64,000 nt of DNA, from assembly GCA_964657565.1 (NCBI GenBank), contig CAZZVQ010000001.1:53916-117915 (forward strand), given 5' to 3'. The DNA is from JAVVHH01 sp964657565 (lineage in GTDB: Bacteria; Pseudomonadota; Alphaproteobacteria; Acetobacterales; Acetobacteraceae). The position numbers were made by a program, and so were the translations under genes. Below the pieces are notes generated by a model that was not told the origin of the DNA, ran no database searches, and saw only the letters and a program-made list of their open reading frames with translations. Positions 41,844 to 49,702 of this stretch are shown here, piece after piece (position 1 is the stretch's first letter; each line of letters begins with the position of its first letter).

Positions 41844-43010
41844 ATGGCCGCGACGAAGGAGGAGCTGGACCGGCTGAGCGCCCTGGATGATGGGGCGTTC
41901 CGTGCCGAGGTGCGGGACTGGATCGAGGCCAACTATCCCGCCGACATGGTGCGCCACCCATCCCGCCGCTTATTCTGGCGGGAGAACAAAGCGTGGTATG
42001 CTCGGCTATCGGCCCAGGGCTGGCTTGCGCCAGGCTGGCCGGTCGAGCATGGCGGCATGGGCCTGCCGGGTGCCCGGCAGCTTATCATGATCGAGGAGCT
42101 GGAGCGGTTCGGCGCCGCCCGGGTGAACGATCAGGGCCTGATCATGCTGGGCCCGCTGCTGATCCAGCACGGGACGCCGGAGCAGCAGGCCTTCTTTCTG
42201 CCGCGCATCCTGTCCGGCGAGCATGTCTGGGCCCAGGCTTATTCGGAGCCGGAGGCCGGGTCCGACCTGGCGGCGCTTCGACTGGACGCGGAGGATTGTG
42301 GTGATCACTGGCTGCTGAACGGGCAGAAGACCTGGATCACACTGGGCACGGACGCGAATTGGGTGTTCGTGCTGGCCCGCACGAACAAAGCGGGCAAGAA
42401 GCAGGAGGGGATCTCGTTCCTGCTGCTGCCGACGGACACTCCTGGCCTGACGGTGCGCGGTATCACCAACCTCGATGGCGGCGACGAATTTGCCGAGATG
42501 TTTTTTCAGAACGTGCGCGTGCCAAAGGGCATGGTGGTCGGCGAGGTGGACCGCGGTTGGACTTACGCCAAGGCGCTGCTCGGTTTCGAACGCATCGCCA
42601 TTGGCAGCCCCAAGCTGTCGTCCAGCGGCCTGGCCCGGCTGAAGCAGCTGGCGGACGAGCTTGGCATGTTCGACGAACCCGAGTTCCAGGCCGCCTATCG
42701 CCGCCACCGCATGGACCTCGAGGATCTGAAGGCGCTGTACGAGCGCGTCGTGGCGGCAGTGAAGCGGGGCGAGATGCCGAATGCGGAGATTTCCGTGATG
42801 AAGATCGTGCAAACCGAGCTGTTCGGGCGGATCACCGAAACCATGCTGGCGATCGCCGGCGGGGAGGCAGGCCTGCTGCATGCCAAGGGGAGCGGGCTTC
42901 ATCCAGCCGGCATGTTCCTCCTCGCCCGGCCCGCCACCATCTTCGGTGGCTCCTCGGAGATCCTGCGCAACATCATCGCGAGGTCCGAGCTGGGAATGCC
43001 CGCCCGATGA
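41844..43010 (+). CDS. Acyl-CoA dehydrogenase, first copy
   Basis: This 388-residue FAD-dependent dehydrogenase has WLAPGWPVEHGGMGLPGARQ, the AYSEPEAGSDLAALRLDAED FAD/substrate block, WLLNGQKTWITLGTDANWVF, and the C-terminal IFGGSSEILRNIIARSELGM. The latter contains the Glu that serves as catalytic base in some members. It is longer and more like the large-subunit type used with heteromeric partners than the second copy. It is followed by another CoA-transferase and a shorter acyl-CoA dehydrogenase, a pattern suggesting a hetero-oligomer. Confidence 0.93.
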   Translation: MAATKEELDRLSALDDGAFRAEVRDWIEANYPADMVRHPSRRLFWRENKAWYARLSAQGWLAPGWPVEHGGMGLPGARQLIMIEELERFGAARVNDQGLIMLGPLLIQHGTPEQQAFFLPRILSGEHVWAQAYSEPEAGSDLAALRLDAEDCGDHWLLNGQKTWITLGTDANWVFVLARTNKAGKKQEGISFLLLPTDTPGLTVRGITNLDGGDEFAEMFFQNVRVPKGMVVGEVDRGWTYAKALLGFERIAIGSPKLSSSGLARLKQLADELGMFDEPEFQAAYRRHRMDLEDLKALYERVVAAVKRGEMPNAEISVMKIVQTELFGRITETMLAIAGGEAGLLHAKGSGLHPAGMFLLARPATIFGGSSEILRNIIARSELGMPAR

Positions 43011-44230
43011 GCGCGCTGCAAGGCCTGCGCGTCCTGGACCTCACCCGGGTGTTCGCGGGGCCCTGGGCGACGCAGATGCTGGCGGATTTCGGAGCGGACG
43101 TGGTGAAGGTGGAGCATCCCAAGGGAGGCGACGACGTCCGCCGCATGGGCATGCACCAGAAGCGCGCAGATGGTAGCGAAACCGGACAGACCTCCTCCTT
43201 CCTGGCGATGAACCGCAACAAGCGCTCCGTGGCGCTGGACATGGCCAAGCCGGAAGGGCGGGCTGCGCTGCAGGCCATGGCGGCAAAGGCCGACGTGCTG
43301 GTGGAGAACTTCAAAACCGGCGGGTTGCGCAAATACGGGTTGGACTACCCCGCCCTGTCCAACGCCAATCCACGCTTGGTCTATTGTTCCATCACCGGCT
43401 ACGGCCAGGATGGGCCGAATGCGGCCCTGCCGGGCTACGACCCGATCTTCCAGGCCATCAGCGGGTTGATGAGCGTCACTGGCCAGCCGGATGGGGCGCC
43501 CGGCGCCGGGCCGGCCATGGTCGGATACAGCGTGTCGGACATCAATGCCGGGTTCTACGCCACCATCGCCATCCTCACTGCGCTGCGCGCGAGGGATTCG
43601 GTGACCGGGCGAGGCCAGCACATCGACATCGCCCTGCTAGACACGCAGCTGGCAGCCCATTCGCACATCGCCATGAATTACCTGGTGTCCGGCGAGGTGC
43701 CGGTGCGGGCAGGCACGGCATCGCAGATCAACACGCCCTGGCAGACCTTCCCGACCGCCGACGTGCCAGTGATGATCGCGGTGGGAAACGACCGGCAGTT
43801 CGCCACACTGTGCGCGGCTTTGGATATCCCCGAGGTGGGGACCGACCCGCGCTTCGTCACCAACCGGCTGCGCTGGGCCAACAAGCCGGCGCTGGTCGGC
43901 CTGCTGGAGACCGCCTTGGCCCGGCACGGCGCCCGCGAATGGACAGACCGGCTGAACGAGGCCGGGATTGCCTGCGGTCCGCTGAACGACTTCGCCGCCG
44001 TGCTCGAGGACCCGCAGGTGAAGCATCGCGGCATGTTCCGTGCGATGCCGGACCCGGCCTGCGGTACGCTGACATTCGTCGCCAACCCGATCCGCCTGTC
44101 CGACACCCCGCCGGACTACCTGCGTCCGCCACCCGCCTTGGGGGAGCACAGCGCCGAAGTGCTGCGAGACTGGTTGGAGATGGGCGAGACGCAGCTCGCG
44201 GCCGTGATGGCTGAAAGCGTAGGTCGGTGA
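43007..44230 (+). CDS. CaiB/BaiF-family CoA-transferase, second copy
   Basis: The 407-residue protein resembles the first copy in order: LRVLDLTRVFAGPWATQMLA, FGADVVKVEHPKGGDDVRRM, SFLAMNRNKRSVALDMAKPE, VLVENFKTGGLRKYGLD and YCSITGYGQDGPNAALPGYD. The catalytic-type Asp is in VGYSVSDINAGFYATIAIL. The frame is open upstream to 42359 antiphase to the dehydrogenase; the start at 43007 overlaps its stop (ATGA). Two class III transferases in one operon suggest either two acid substrates or a transferase pair. Confidence 0.93.
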   Translation: MSALQGLRVLDLTRVFAGPWATQMLADFGADVVKVEHPKGGDDVRRMGMHQKRADGSETGQTSSFLAMNRNKRSVALDMAKPEGRAALQAMAAKADVLVENFKTGGLRKYGLDYPALSNANPRLVYCSITGYGQDGPNAALPGYDPIFQAISGLMSVTGQPDGAPGAGPAMVGYSVSDINAGFYATIAILTALRARDSVTGRGQHIDIALLDTQLAAHSHIAMNYLVSGEVPVRAGTASQINTPWQTFPTADVPVMIAVGNDRQFATLCAALDIPEVGTDPRFVTNRLRWANKPALVGLLETALARHGAREWTDRLNEAGIACGPLNDFAAVLEDPQVKHRGMFRAMPDPACGTLTFVANPIRLSDTPPDYLRPPPALGEHSAEVLRDWLEMGETQLAAVMAESVGR

Positions 44231-45306
44231 TGGCGGCCGAGCAGATGAACACGGACCGGATGGAATACGTCCGCATGACCCGGGACAGCGCGGCTGCAGT
44301 GGCGCCCCGGGATGGCGGCCTGCGGCGCGTGCGTGGGCTACGCTACACCACGCCGGGCTTCGATCCGGCGATTTGGCGGCAGATGGCGGAGCTGGGCTGG
44401 ATCGGCCTGCGCGTCCCAGAAGATGCGGGAGGCGCCGGACTAGGCATGTCGGAAAGCGTGGCGCTGGATGAGGAGCTGGGCGCCGGGTTGGTGCCGGAAC
44501 CGCTGATCGCCATAAGCCTAGCCGCCAGCGTACTGGCCGCAACGCCGGAAACCGCCCTGCTGGACGCGGTCCTCGCGGGGGATGCGCTCGTGCCGCTTGC
44601 CTGGCAGGCCAGCCCGGACGCCACCGGGCTCGCCGACGGCCCGGTGACCTTGCGTCACGGCGTTCCGATTGCAGGAAAGGACGGTCAACTGCTGGTGCCG
44701 GTGCGGGAGGGTGGACGCACCCGGCTGCTGCTGCTCGAAGCGGCGGAAGCGGAAACGACGCCTGTGCAACGCCAGGACGGCACGACCGTGGCTACACTGC
44801 GCATCCCCGGCAATGCCGGCCGGGTCGTGGCAGAGGATGTCGGCGCGGCGCTGGACCGCGCCCTGGACGAGGCGGCGCTGCGCACCGCGGCCTACCTGCT
44901 GGGCGTGGCGGACCAGGCCTTTGCCATCACCCTGGACTACTTGAAGCAGCGCAAGCAGTTCGGCCAGCCGTTGGCGGCGTTCCAGGCGCTGCAGCACCGG
45001 GCAGCGGACATGAAGATTCAGTTGGTTCTCACCCGGGCTAGCGTGGAAGGTGCGGCGGCGGAGCTGGATGCCGACGTCCCGTCCACGCGGCGGGCGGCCG
45101 TGGTGTCGCGGGCGAAGGCGAGGGCGGCGGATACGGCGCTGCTGGTGGGGCGGGAAGCGATCCAGATGCACGGTGCTATCGGCTACGCCGATGAGTGCGA
45201 CATCGGGCTGTTCACCCGCAAGGCGATGGCGATGGCGAACGAGTACGGCTCGGCCATGGCGCACCGGGCGCGCTTCGCCCGGTTGACGGCGGCGCTTGCA
45301 GCATGA
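44230..45306 (+). CDS. Acyl-CoA dehydrogenase, second (short) copy
   Basis: The 358-residue protein is shorter than the first copy. It keeps PAIWRQMAELGWIGLRVPED and LGMSESVALDEELGAGLVPE, a shortened middle (VPLAWQASPDATGLADGPVT) and the C-terminal YLKQRKQFGQPLAAFQALQH plus QMHGAIGYADECDIGLFTRK. The usual GSDLA-type FAD block of the middle domain is not recognisable. This is typical of the non-catalytic-looking partner subunit in alpha2beta2 acyl-CoA dehydrogenases, though it may be active. The start is the ATG at 44230 (TGATG), with a GTG at 44227 as alternative. Confidence 0.88.
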   Translation: MAAEQMNTDRMEYVRMTRDSAAAVAPRDGGLRRVRGLRYTTPGFDPAIWRQMAELGWIGLRVPEDAGGAGLGMSESVALDEELGAGLVPEPLIAISLAASVLAATPETALLDAVLAGDALVPLAWQASPDATGLADGPVTLRHGVPIAGKDGQLLVPVREGGRTRLLLLEAAEAETTPVQRQDGTTVATLRIPGNAGRVVAEDVGAALDRALDEAALRTAAYLLGVADQAFAITLDYLKQRKQFGQPLAAFQALQHRAADMKIQLVLTRASVEGAAAELDADVPSTRRAAVVSRAKARAADTALLVGREAIQMHGAIGYADECDIGLFTRKAMAMANEYGSAMAHRARFARLTAALAA

Positions 45307-45410
45307 AGAGCCGGTTTCGACGGCGGCGGCGCTTCCCGCCTCGGCCGACGTGACGGTCGTCGGCGCCGGCACAATGGGCGCCGGCATCGCCGGCGTCGCG
45401 GCCATTCTGT
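45296..45410 (+). pseudogene. 3-hydroxyacyl-CoA dehydrogenase N-terminal remnant
   Basis: The frame shows a Rossmann start, ADVTVVGAGTMGAGIAGVAA, of the FadB/3-hydroxybutyryl-CoA dehydrogenase type. After about 20 residues of recognisable fold it enters sequence belonging, on the other strand, to an IS630 transposase C-terminus, then stops at 45562. A complete enzyme needs about 280-700 residues, so only the beginning survives. It directly follows the acyl-CoA dehydrogenase gene, where a hydroxyacyl dehydrogenase would be expected next in the pathway. Its own start codon is unclear (TTG 45296 or GTG 45351). Confidence 0.65.
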
Positions 45411-45417
45411 CCGGGAT

Positions 45418-45535
45418 CAAGTGGTGCGAAGCTAACGCTTGGTGCCCTCTTCGGACGGCTGCGATGATCTCATCCGGGTCCTTGGTCCAGCGGAAGGGCT
45501 TCGCGTTCTGGTTAGCTAACTTGTCAATTAATCTG
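45418..45535 (-). mobile_element. IS630-family transposase C-terminal fragment
   Basis: Reading the minus strand gives LIDKLANQNAKPFRWTKDPD followed by EIIAAVRRGHQALAS, the characteristic C-terminal tail of IS630 transposases (KPFxWTxxPDxI). The rest of the transposase is absent. It abuts the truncated 3-hydroxyacyl-CoA dehydrogenase, so insertion or a rearrangement at an IS copy probably caused that gene's loss. Confidence 0.72.
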
Positions 45536-45592
45536 GTTCATTCTGCCATCGCTGGAGCCTAACTTTCCGGTGCAAAACAAGGTGCGGCACCG

Positions 45593-46522
45593 ATGTCCTC
45601 TCCCACATGCATTCTCCTCGGCGCACCGGTGCAGGCCGGCGCAGGCCGGCTGGGCTGCGATATGGGCCCGGGTGCGTTCCGCGCGGCCGGACTCGCCGAT
45701 GCCTTGCGCGAACTCGGCTATGGCGTGGAGGACCGGGGCGACATCACGCCATCCCGGGCCCTCGACGTCCGCCATGCCAACGCCGCGCTCAAACATCTGC
45801 CAGAGGTCGTCGCCTGGACAGAGGCGATCGCGGCGGCGACCTACGACGCGACCGAGGCGGGTTGGCCGATCGTGTGCGGCGGCGACCACAGTCTGGCCGC
45901 AGGCACGCTGGCCGGGGTGAGCCGGCGCGCGGCCGAGCGGGGGCGGGAGCTGTTCGTGCTATGGCTCGACGCGCACCCGGATTTCCACACGCTCGACAGC
46001 ACCCAGAGCGGCAATCTGCACGGCGTGCCCGTCGCCTACGCCACCGGCCAGCCCGGTTTCGACGGCATCTTTCCGCCGCTCGCCCATCCCATCCGGCCGG
46101 AAAACATCTGCATGATGGGCATCAGGAGCGTCGACTCGGCCGAGCGCGGGGCGCTGGCCGAGGCCGGGATCATCGTGCACGACATGCGGGCGATCGACGA
46201 GAACGGCATCGCCCCGCTGCTGGCGACCTTCCTGCACCGGGTCGCCGCGGCCGATGGCATCCTGCACGTCAGCCTGGACGTGGATTTCCTCGATCCCTCC
46301 GTTGCCCCCGGCGTCGGCACCACCGTGCCCGGCGGCGCGACCTTCCGAGAGGCGCATCTGGTGATGGAGATGCTGCACGATAGCGGCCTCGTGCAAAGCC
46401 TCGACCTGGTCGAGTTGAACCCGTTCCTCGACGAGCGCGGCCGAACCGCGATCCTGCTGGTGGATCTCGTCCTCAGTTTGATGGGACGGCGCGTGCTCGA
46501 CCGTCCCACACGGAGCTTCTGA
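45593..46522 (+). CDS. rocF: Arginase (ureohydrolase superfamily)
   Basis: This 309-residue manganese enzyme of the arginase/agmatinase family converts L-arginine to ornithine and urea. The metal-binding motifs are complete: IVCGGDHSLAAGTLAG, LWLDAHPDFHTLDSTQSG, GNLHGVPVAYATGQ and LHVSLDVDFLDPSVAPGVGT, with LDLVELNPFLDERGRTA near the end. The SGNLHG spacing supports arginase rather than agmatinase. It is followed 2 bp later by ornithine cyclodeaminase, so arginine is routed to proline in two steps. Confidence 0.93.
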   Translation: MSSPTCILLGAPVQAGAGRLGCDMGPGAFRAAGLADALRELGYGVEDRGDITPSRALDVRHANAALKHLPEVVAWTEAIAAATYDATEAGWPIVCGGDHSLAAGTLAGVSRRAAERGRELFVLWLDAHPDFHTLDSTQSGNLHGVPVAYATGQPGFDGIFPPLAHPIRPENICMMGIRSVDSAERGALAEAGIIVHDMRAIDENGIAPLLATFLHRVAAADGILHVSLDVDFLDPSVAPGVGTTVPGGATFREAHLVMEMLHDSGLVQSLDLVELNPFLDERGRTAILLVDLVLSLMGRRVLDRPTRSF

Positions 46523-46524
46523 GC

Positions 46525-47586
46525 ATGTCCCGCAACCTGAATCTGGTGCCCTTCGTCAGCGTCGATCACATGATGAAGCTGATCCACGCCATCGGGATCG
46601 AGCGGTTCCTGATCGAACTCGCAGGGGCCATCGAGGCGGATTTCCGGAAATGGGAGAGCTTCGACAAGACCGCCCGCGTCGCCTCCCACAGCCTGGACGG
46701 CGTCATCGAGTTGATGCCGACCAGCGACGGCGCGCTGTACGGGTTCAAATACGTCAACGGGCATCCCAAGAACACGCGGGACGGGCGCCAGACCGTCACG
46801 GCTTTCGGCGTCCTGTGCGACGTCGCCACCGGGTATCCGCTGTTGATGACGGAGATGACCATCCTCACCGCGCTACGGACGGCGGCGACCTCGGCCGTGG
46901 CGGCGCGATATCTGGCGCCTCGCGATGCACGAACGATGGCGCTGATCGGCAATGGGGCGCAGGCCGAGTTCCAGGCCCTCGCCTTCAAAGCCCTGCTCGG
47001 GATCGACCGGTTGCGCCTCTATGACATCGAGGCCGCGGCCAGCCGGAAGGTCGTGCACAATCTCACCGGGCTGGGCTTCGACATGGTGGTGTGTGCGACG
47101 CCGGAGGAGGCGGTTCTCGGTGCCGACATCATCACCACCGTCACCGCCGACAAGCAGAACGCGACGATCCTGCACGACAACATGGTCGGTGCGGGCATCC
47201 ACATCAACGCGGTCGGTGGCGACTGCCCCGGCAAGACGGAACTACACGTCGACATCCTGCAACGCTGCGACATCTTCGTGGAGTATCCGCCACAGACCCG
47301 TATCGAGGGGGAAAGCCAACAGCTGCCGCCGGAGCATCCGGTGATGGAATTATGGCAGGTGATCACCGGATTGGTGCCGGGACGGGTCAGTTCGCAACAG
47401 ACCACGCTGTTCGATTCGGTCGGATTTGCGATCGAGGACTTCTCCGCGTTGCGCTATGTGCGCGACTGTCTGCGGGAGTTCCCGTTGTTCGAACAACTCG
47501 ACCTGCTGGCCGATCCCGACGAGCCGCGCGACCTGTTCGGCATGCTCCAGCGTGCCGTGCCCGAGTTAAGTGCCGACCGTCCATAA
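46525..47586 (+). CDS. ocd: Ornithine cyclodeaminase
   Basis: This 353-residue NAD-dependent enzyme of the ornithine cyclodeaminase/mu-crystallin family turns ornithine to proline plus ammonia. Landmarks are VDHMMKLIHAIGIERFLIEL, YGFKYVNGHPKNTRDGRQTV, TALRTAATSAVAARYLAPRD, the Rossmann ALIGNGAQAEFQALAFKALL and the IHINAVGGDCPGKTELHVDI segment with its Asp. The length and the FKYVNGHP block point to true ornithine cyclodeaminase rather than an alanine or N-alkyl dehydrogenase relative. It is cotranscribed with the arginase gene. Confidence 0.93.
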   Translation: MSRNLNLVPFVSVDHMMKLIHAIGIERFLIELAGAIEADFRKWESFDKTARVASHSLDGVIELMPTSDGALYGFKYVNGHPKNTRDGRQTVTAFGVLCDVATGYPLLMTEMTILTALRTAATSAVAARYLAPRDARTMALIGNGAQAEFQALAFKALLGIDRLRLYDIEAAASRKVVHNLTGLGFDMVVCATPEEAVLGADIITTVTADKQNATILHDNMVGAGIHINAVGGDCPGKTELHVDILQRCDIFVEYPPQTRIEGESQQLPPEHPVMELWQVITGLVPGRVSSQQTTLFDSVGFAIEDFSALRYVRDCLREFPLFEQLDLLADPDEPRDLFGMLQRAVPELSADRP

Positions 47587-47664
47587 AGCAGCAAAGAATG
47601 TGACGCCAACCAGGGCCGCAGCGACGGGCGGTGGCGACGCTGGATCTCGCCAGAAGTCGCGCCG

Positions 47665-47686
47665 GGGCGGGCAACACAGTCCGCCC
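47665..47686. terminator. Possible bidirectional GC hairpin between ocd and the Lrp gene
   Basis: GGGCGG (47665) and CCGCCC (47681) are complementary around a 10-nt loop in the convergent gap. There is no T-run, so termination here is only plausible by position. Confidence 0.3.
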
Positions 47687-47703
47687 GATCACCAAGGCCA
47701 TCG

Positions 47704-48207
47704 TCACGTCGGAGCTGTCTCCAGGTCCGTTCCCCGCCGATCGCGGAATGCGCGGTCAGCGAGCGGATAAGCGGTCGTCTGCTTCAACCGCTCCATCGCG
47801 AAGCGGGACGTAACGTTCTTCAATGGCACCGCGGCGATCAACCGTTTGTAGAAGCGATCGAACTCCGCCATGTCCGGCACCGCCACCCGCAGCATGTAGT
47901 CCACCTCGCCGGCCATACGGTAGGCGTCCATCACCTCCGGCATCGACGACATCGCAGCGGCGAAGGCGGCCATCCATTCCGGCGTGTGCTCCAGCGCCTC
48001 GATCGCGACGAATACGATCAGCCCAACGCCGACCAGGTCAGGCTCCAGCAACGCGACCCGGCGCGTGATGACGCCAGCCTGCTCCATCTTCTGGATGCGC
48101 TTCCAAACCGGCGTTGCCGACAAGCCGACCTGGTCGGCCAAATTGGCCATCGGCACCGTCGCATCTGCTTGCAGGAGAGCCAGCAGCTTTCGGTCGATCT
48201 CATCCAT
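47704..48207 (-). CDS. Lrp/AsnC-family transcriptional regulator
   Basis: This 167-residue regulator begins at ATG 48207 (MDEIDRKLLALLQADATVPM), with the helix-turn-helix ANLADQVGLSATPVWKRIQK and a C-terminal RAM/AsnC ligand domain: VDYMLRVAVPDMAEFDRFYK. The frame extends to 48279 without recognisable sequence. Convergent to the arginase/ornithine cyclodeaminase pair, it is a natural candidate to respond to arginine or ornithine, as members often control such genes, but whether it regulates those genes or the 48.6 kb operon is unproven. Confidence 0.9.
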   Translation of the reverse strand: MDEIDRKLLALLQADATVPMANLADQVGLSATPVWKRIQKMEQAGVITRRVALLEPDLVGVGLIVFVAIEALEHTPEWMAAFAAAMSSMPEVMDAYRMAGEVDYMLRVAVPDMAEFDRFYKRLIAAVPLKNVTSRFAMERLKQTTAYPLADRAFRDRRGTDLETAPT

Positions 48208-48631
48208 CAAGGCCGAACTCCTTCCGTCGCACGGGGCACAAGGAGCCGACTGCGATGCGGCAATGCAAGCCTGGTCCAAATCGGGTCCGCCACTGTACAG
48301 CTGTTCGGAGATGAAGCTTCTGTTACTTCAGGTAATGAGAGAATGCTTGCCCTCAAACCGAGCCGTAAAGAGCAAATGATCCGCATGTGGTGGATGTCAA
48401 ACAAAGTCATGCGAGAAAGTTGTGCTGCTATGACCGGGCAAAGCGGAATACCCTTCCGTATACCGATGTAAGTTTGCGAACACCGTCGCTTGCGCCGCAT
48501 CCGAGCTTTGCGCGATTGTTCAATCGTCCGACGCACCGAACCACGCCTCACGATGATCCTCCTCTCTTTGCACTCCTGTCGACAGCGAGCCTCGCGATCA
48601 TGCTGCTTGACTAATCACTCAAAGGAACTCC
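48208..48631. promoter_or_regulatory. 424-bp divergent intergenic region, no gene found
   Basis: The gap between the Lrp gene (-) and the binding-protein gene (+) is less GC-rich than its surroundings. It holds CGATTG-TT-CAATCG, a dyad at 48513-48526, and AAGGAACTCC before the ATG at 48632. Short frames crossing it have no family similarity. It is best read as a promoter region for both genes. Confidence 0.5.
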
Positions 48632-49702
48632 ATGACCGACCGTTTCTCACCCAGCCGTCGCCGCCTCTTGCGGACAGTGGGCGCTGCCGCCGCGCTTATC
48701 CCCGTGGGCGCCATGGCGCCGCTGCGGCCCGCCACTCGGGACGGACGACTGGGCGACACGCCGATCTGCCGCGTCGCCGACACGGCGCCGGCCGCCGCCG
48801 TCGGGCCGCTGAAGAAGCTGAAGCTGACCTGGAACGCCAACGCCATCTGCACCGTCGGCGTACCCGTGGCGGAGACGCGCGGCATCTTCGCCAAGCATGG
48901 GCTGGACGTGGAGACGATCAATTTCGGCGGCAGCACCGACCAATTGCTGGAGGCGATCAGCGTCGGCAAGGCCGATGCCGGCGTCGGCATGGCGCTGCGC
49001 TGGTTGAAGCCGCTGGAGCAGGGCTTCGATGTGAAGATCACCACCGCGATCCATGGTGGCTGCATGCGGCTGTTCGCGAAGAAGGGCGGACCGGTGCAGA
49101 CCGTCGCCGGCCTGAAGGGCCGCCAGGTGGGCTGCAGCGACATGGCGGCGCCCGACAAGAACTTCTTCTCCATCGTTGCCGCCAAGCAGGGCCTCGACCC
49201 CAACAAGGACATCCAGTGGCGGCAGTTCCCGGCCGACCTGCTGGGCGTGGCGTTGCAGAAGGGTGAGATCGAGGCCTTTGCGCTCGGCGACCCGCTGGCC
49301 TGGGTGGTGCGCGACCGTGACGATTTATTCGAGGTAGCCAACAACCTGACCGGCGAATACGAGCACCGCGCCTGCTGCGTGCTGGGCATCCGCGGCAGCC
49401 TGATCAAGGCGGACCGGGCCGCCGCCGGCGCGCTGACCCGGGCGCTGCTCGAGGCACAGGACTACGTGGCCGCCAACCCGGATGAAGCCGCTGCCGTGTT
49501 CTCCAAATACTCGCCGGCCCCGCAGGCGCAGCTGGCGGCGATGCTGCGCAGCCACACGCACCATCACCATCCGGTCGGGTCCGCCCTGAAAGACGAGATC
49601 GCGGCCTATACCGACGAGTTGAAGCTCGTCCAGGTCATCCGTCCCAATACCAACACGCTGCGGTTCGCGGACAAGGTGTTTGCGGACGTGCTGTCATCAT
49701 GA
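48632..49702 (+). CDS. ABC transporter substrate-binding protein, NMT1/SsuA type, first copy
   Basis: The 356-residue receptor of the nitrate/sulfonate/taurine/thiamine-precursor family has a Tat-like N-terminus (RRRLLRTVGAAAALIPVGAM), then LKLTWNANAICTVGVPVAET, INFGGSTDQLLEAISVGKAD and AGVGMALRWLKPLEQGFDVK. A histidine cluster (SHTHHHHPVG, near residue 309) is unusual and may bind metal or mark a subgroup. The end FADKVFADVLSS follows. It starts the eight-gene plus-strand operon; its stop overlaps the permease start (ATGA at 49699). Confidence 0.9.
   Translation: MTDRFSPSRRRLLRTVGAAAALIPVGAMAPLRPATRDGRLGDTPICRVADTAPAAAVGPLKKLKLTWNANAICTVGVPVAETRGIFAKHGLDVETINFGGSTDQLLEAISVGKADAGVGMALRWLKPLEQGFDVKITTAIHGGCMRLFAKKGGPVQTVAGLKGRQVGCSDMAAPDKNFFSIVAAKQGLDPNKDIQWRQFPADLLGVALQKGEIEAFALGDPLAWVVRDRDDLFEVANNLTGEYEHRACCVLGIRGSLIKADRAAAGALTRALLEAQDYVAANPDEAAAVFSKYSPAPQAQLAAMLRSHTHHHHPVGSALKDEIAAYTDELKLVQVIRPNTNTLRFADKVFADVLSS

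Noticed and set aside
45630..45655. Tandem GCAGGCCGG repeats at the arginase start
   Set aside because: Two short copies encoding AGAGRLG; normal coding redundancy, not a regulatory repeat.
47387..47707. Minus-strand frame beyond ocd that looks faintly like a membrane exporter end
   Set aside because: Only a short cationic stretch; overlap with ocd antisense and no convincing motif.
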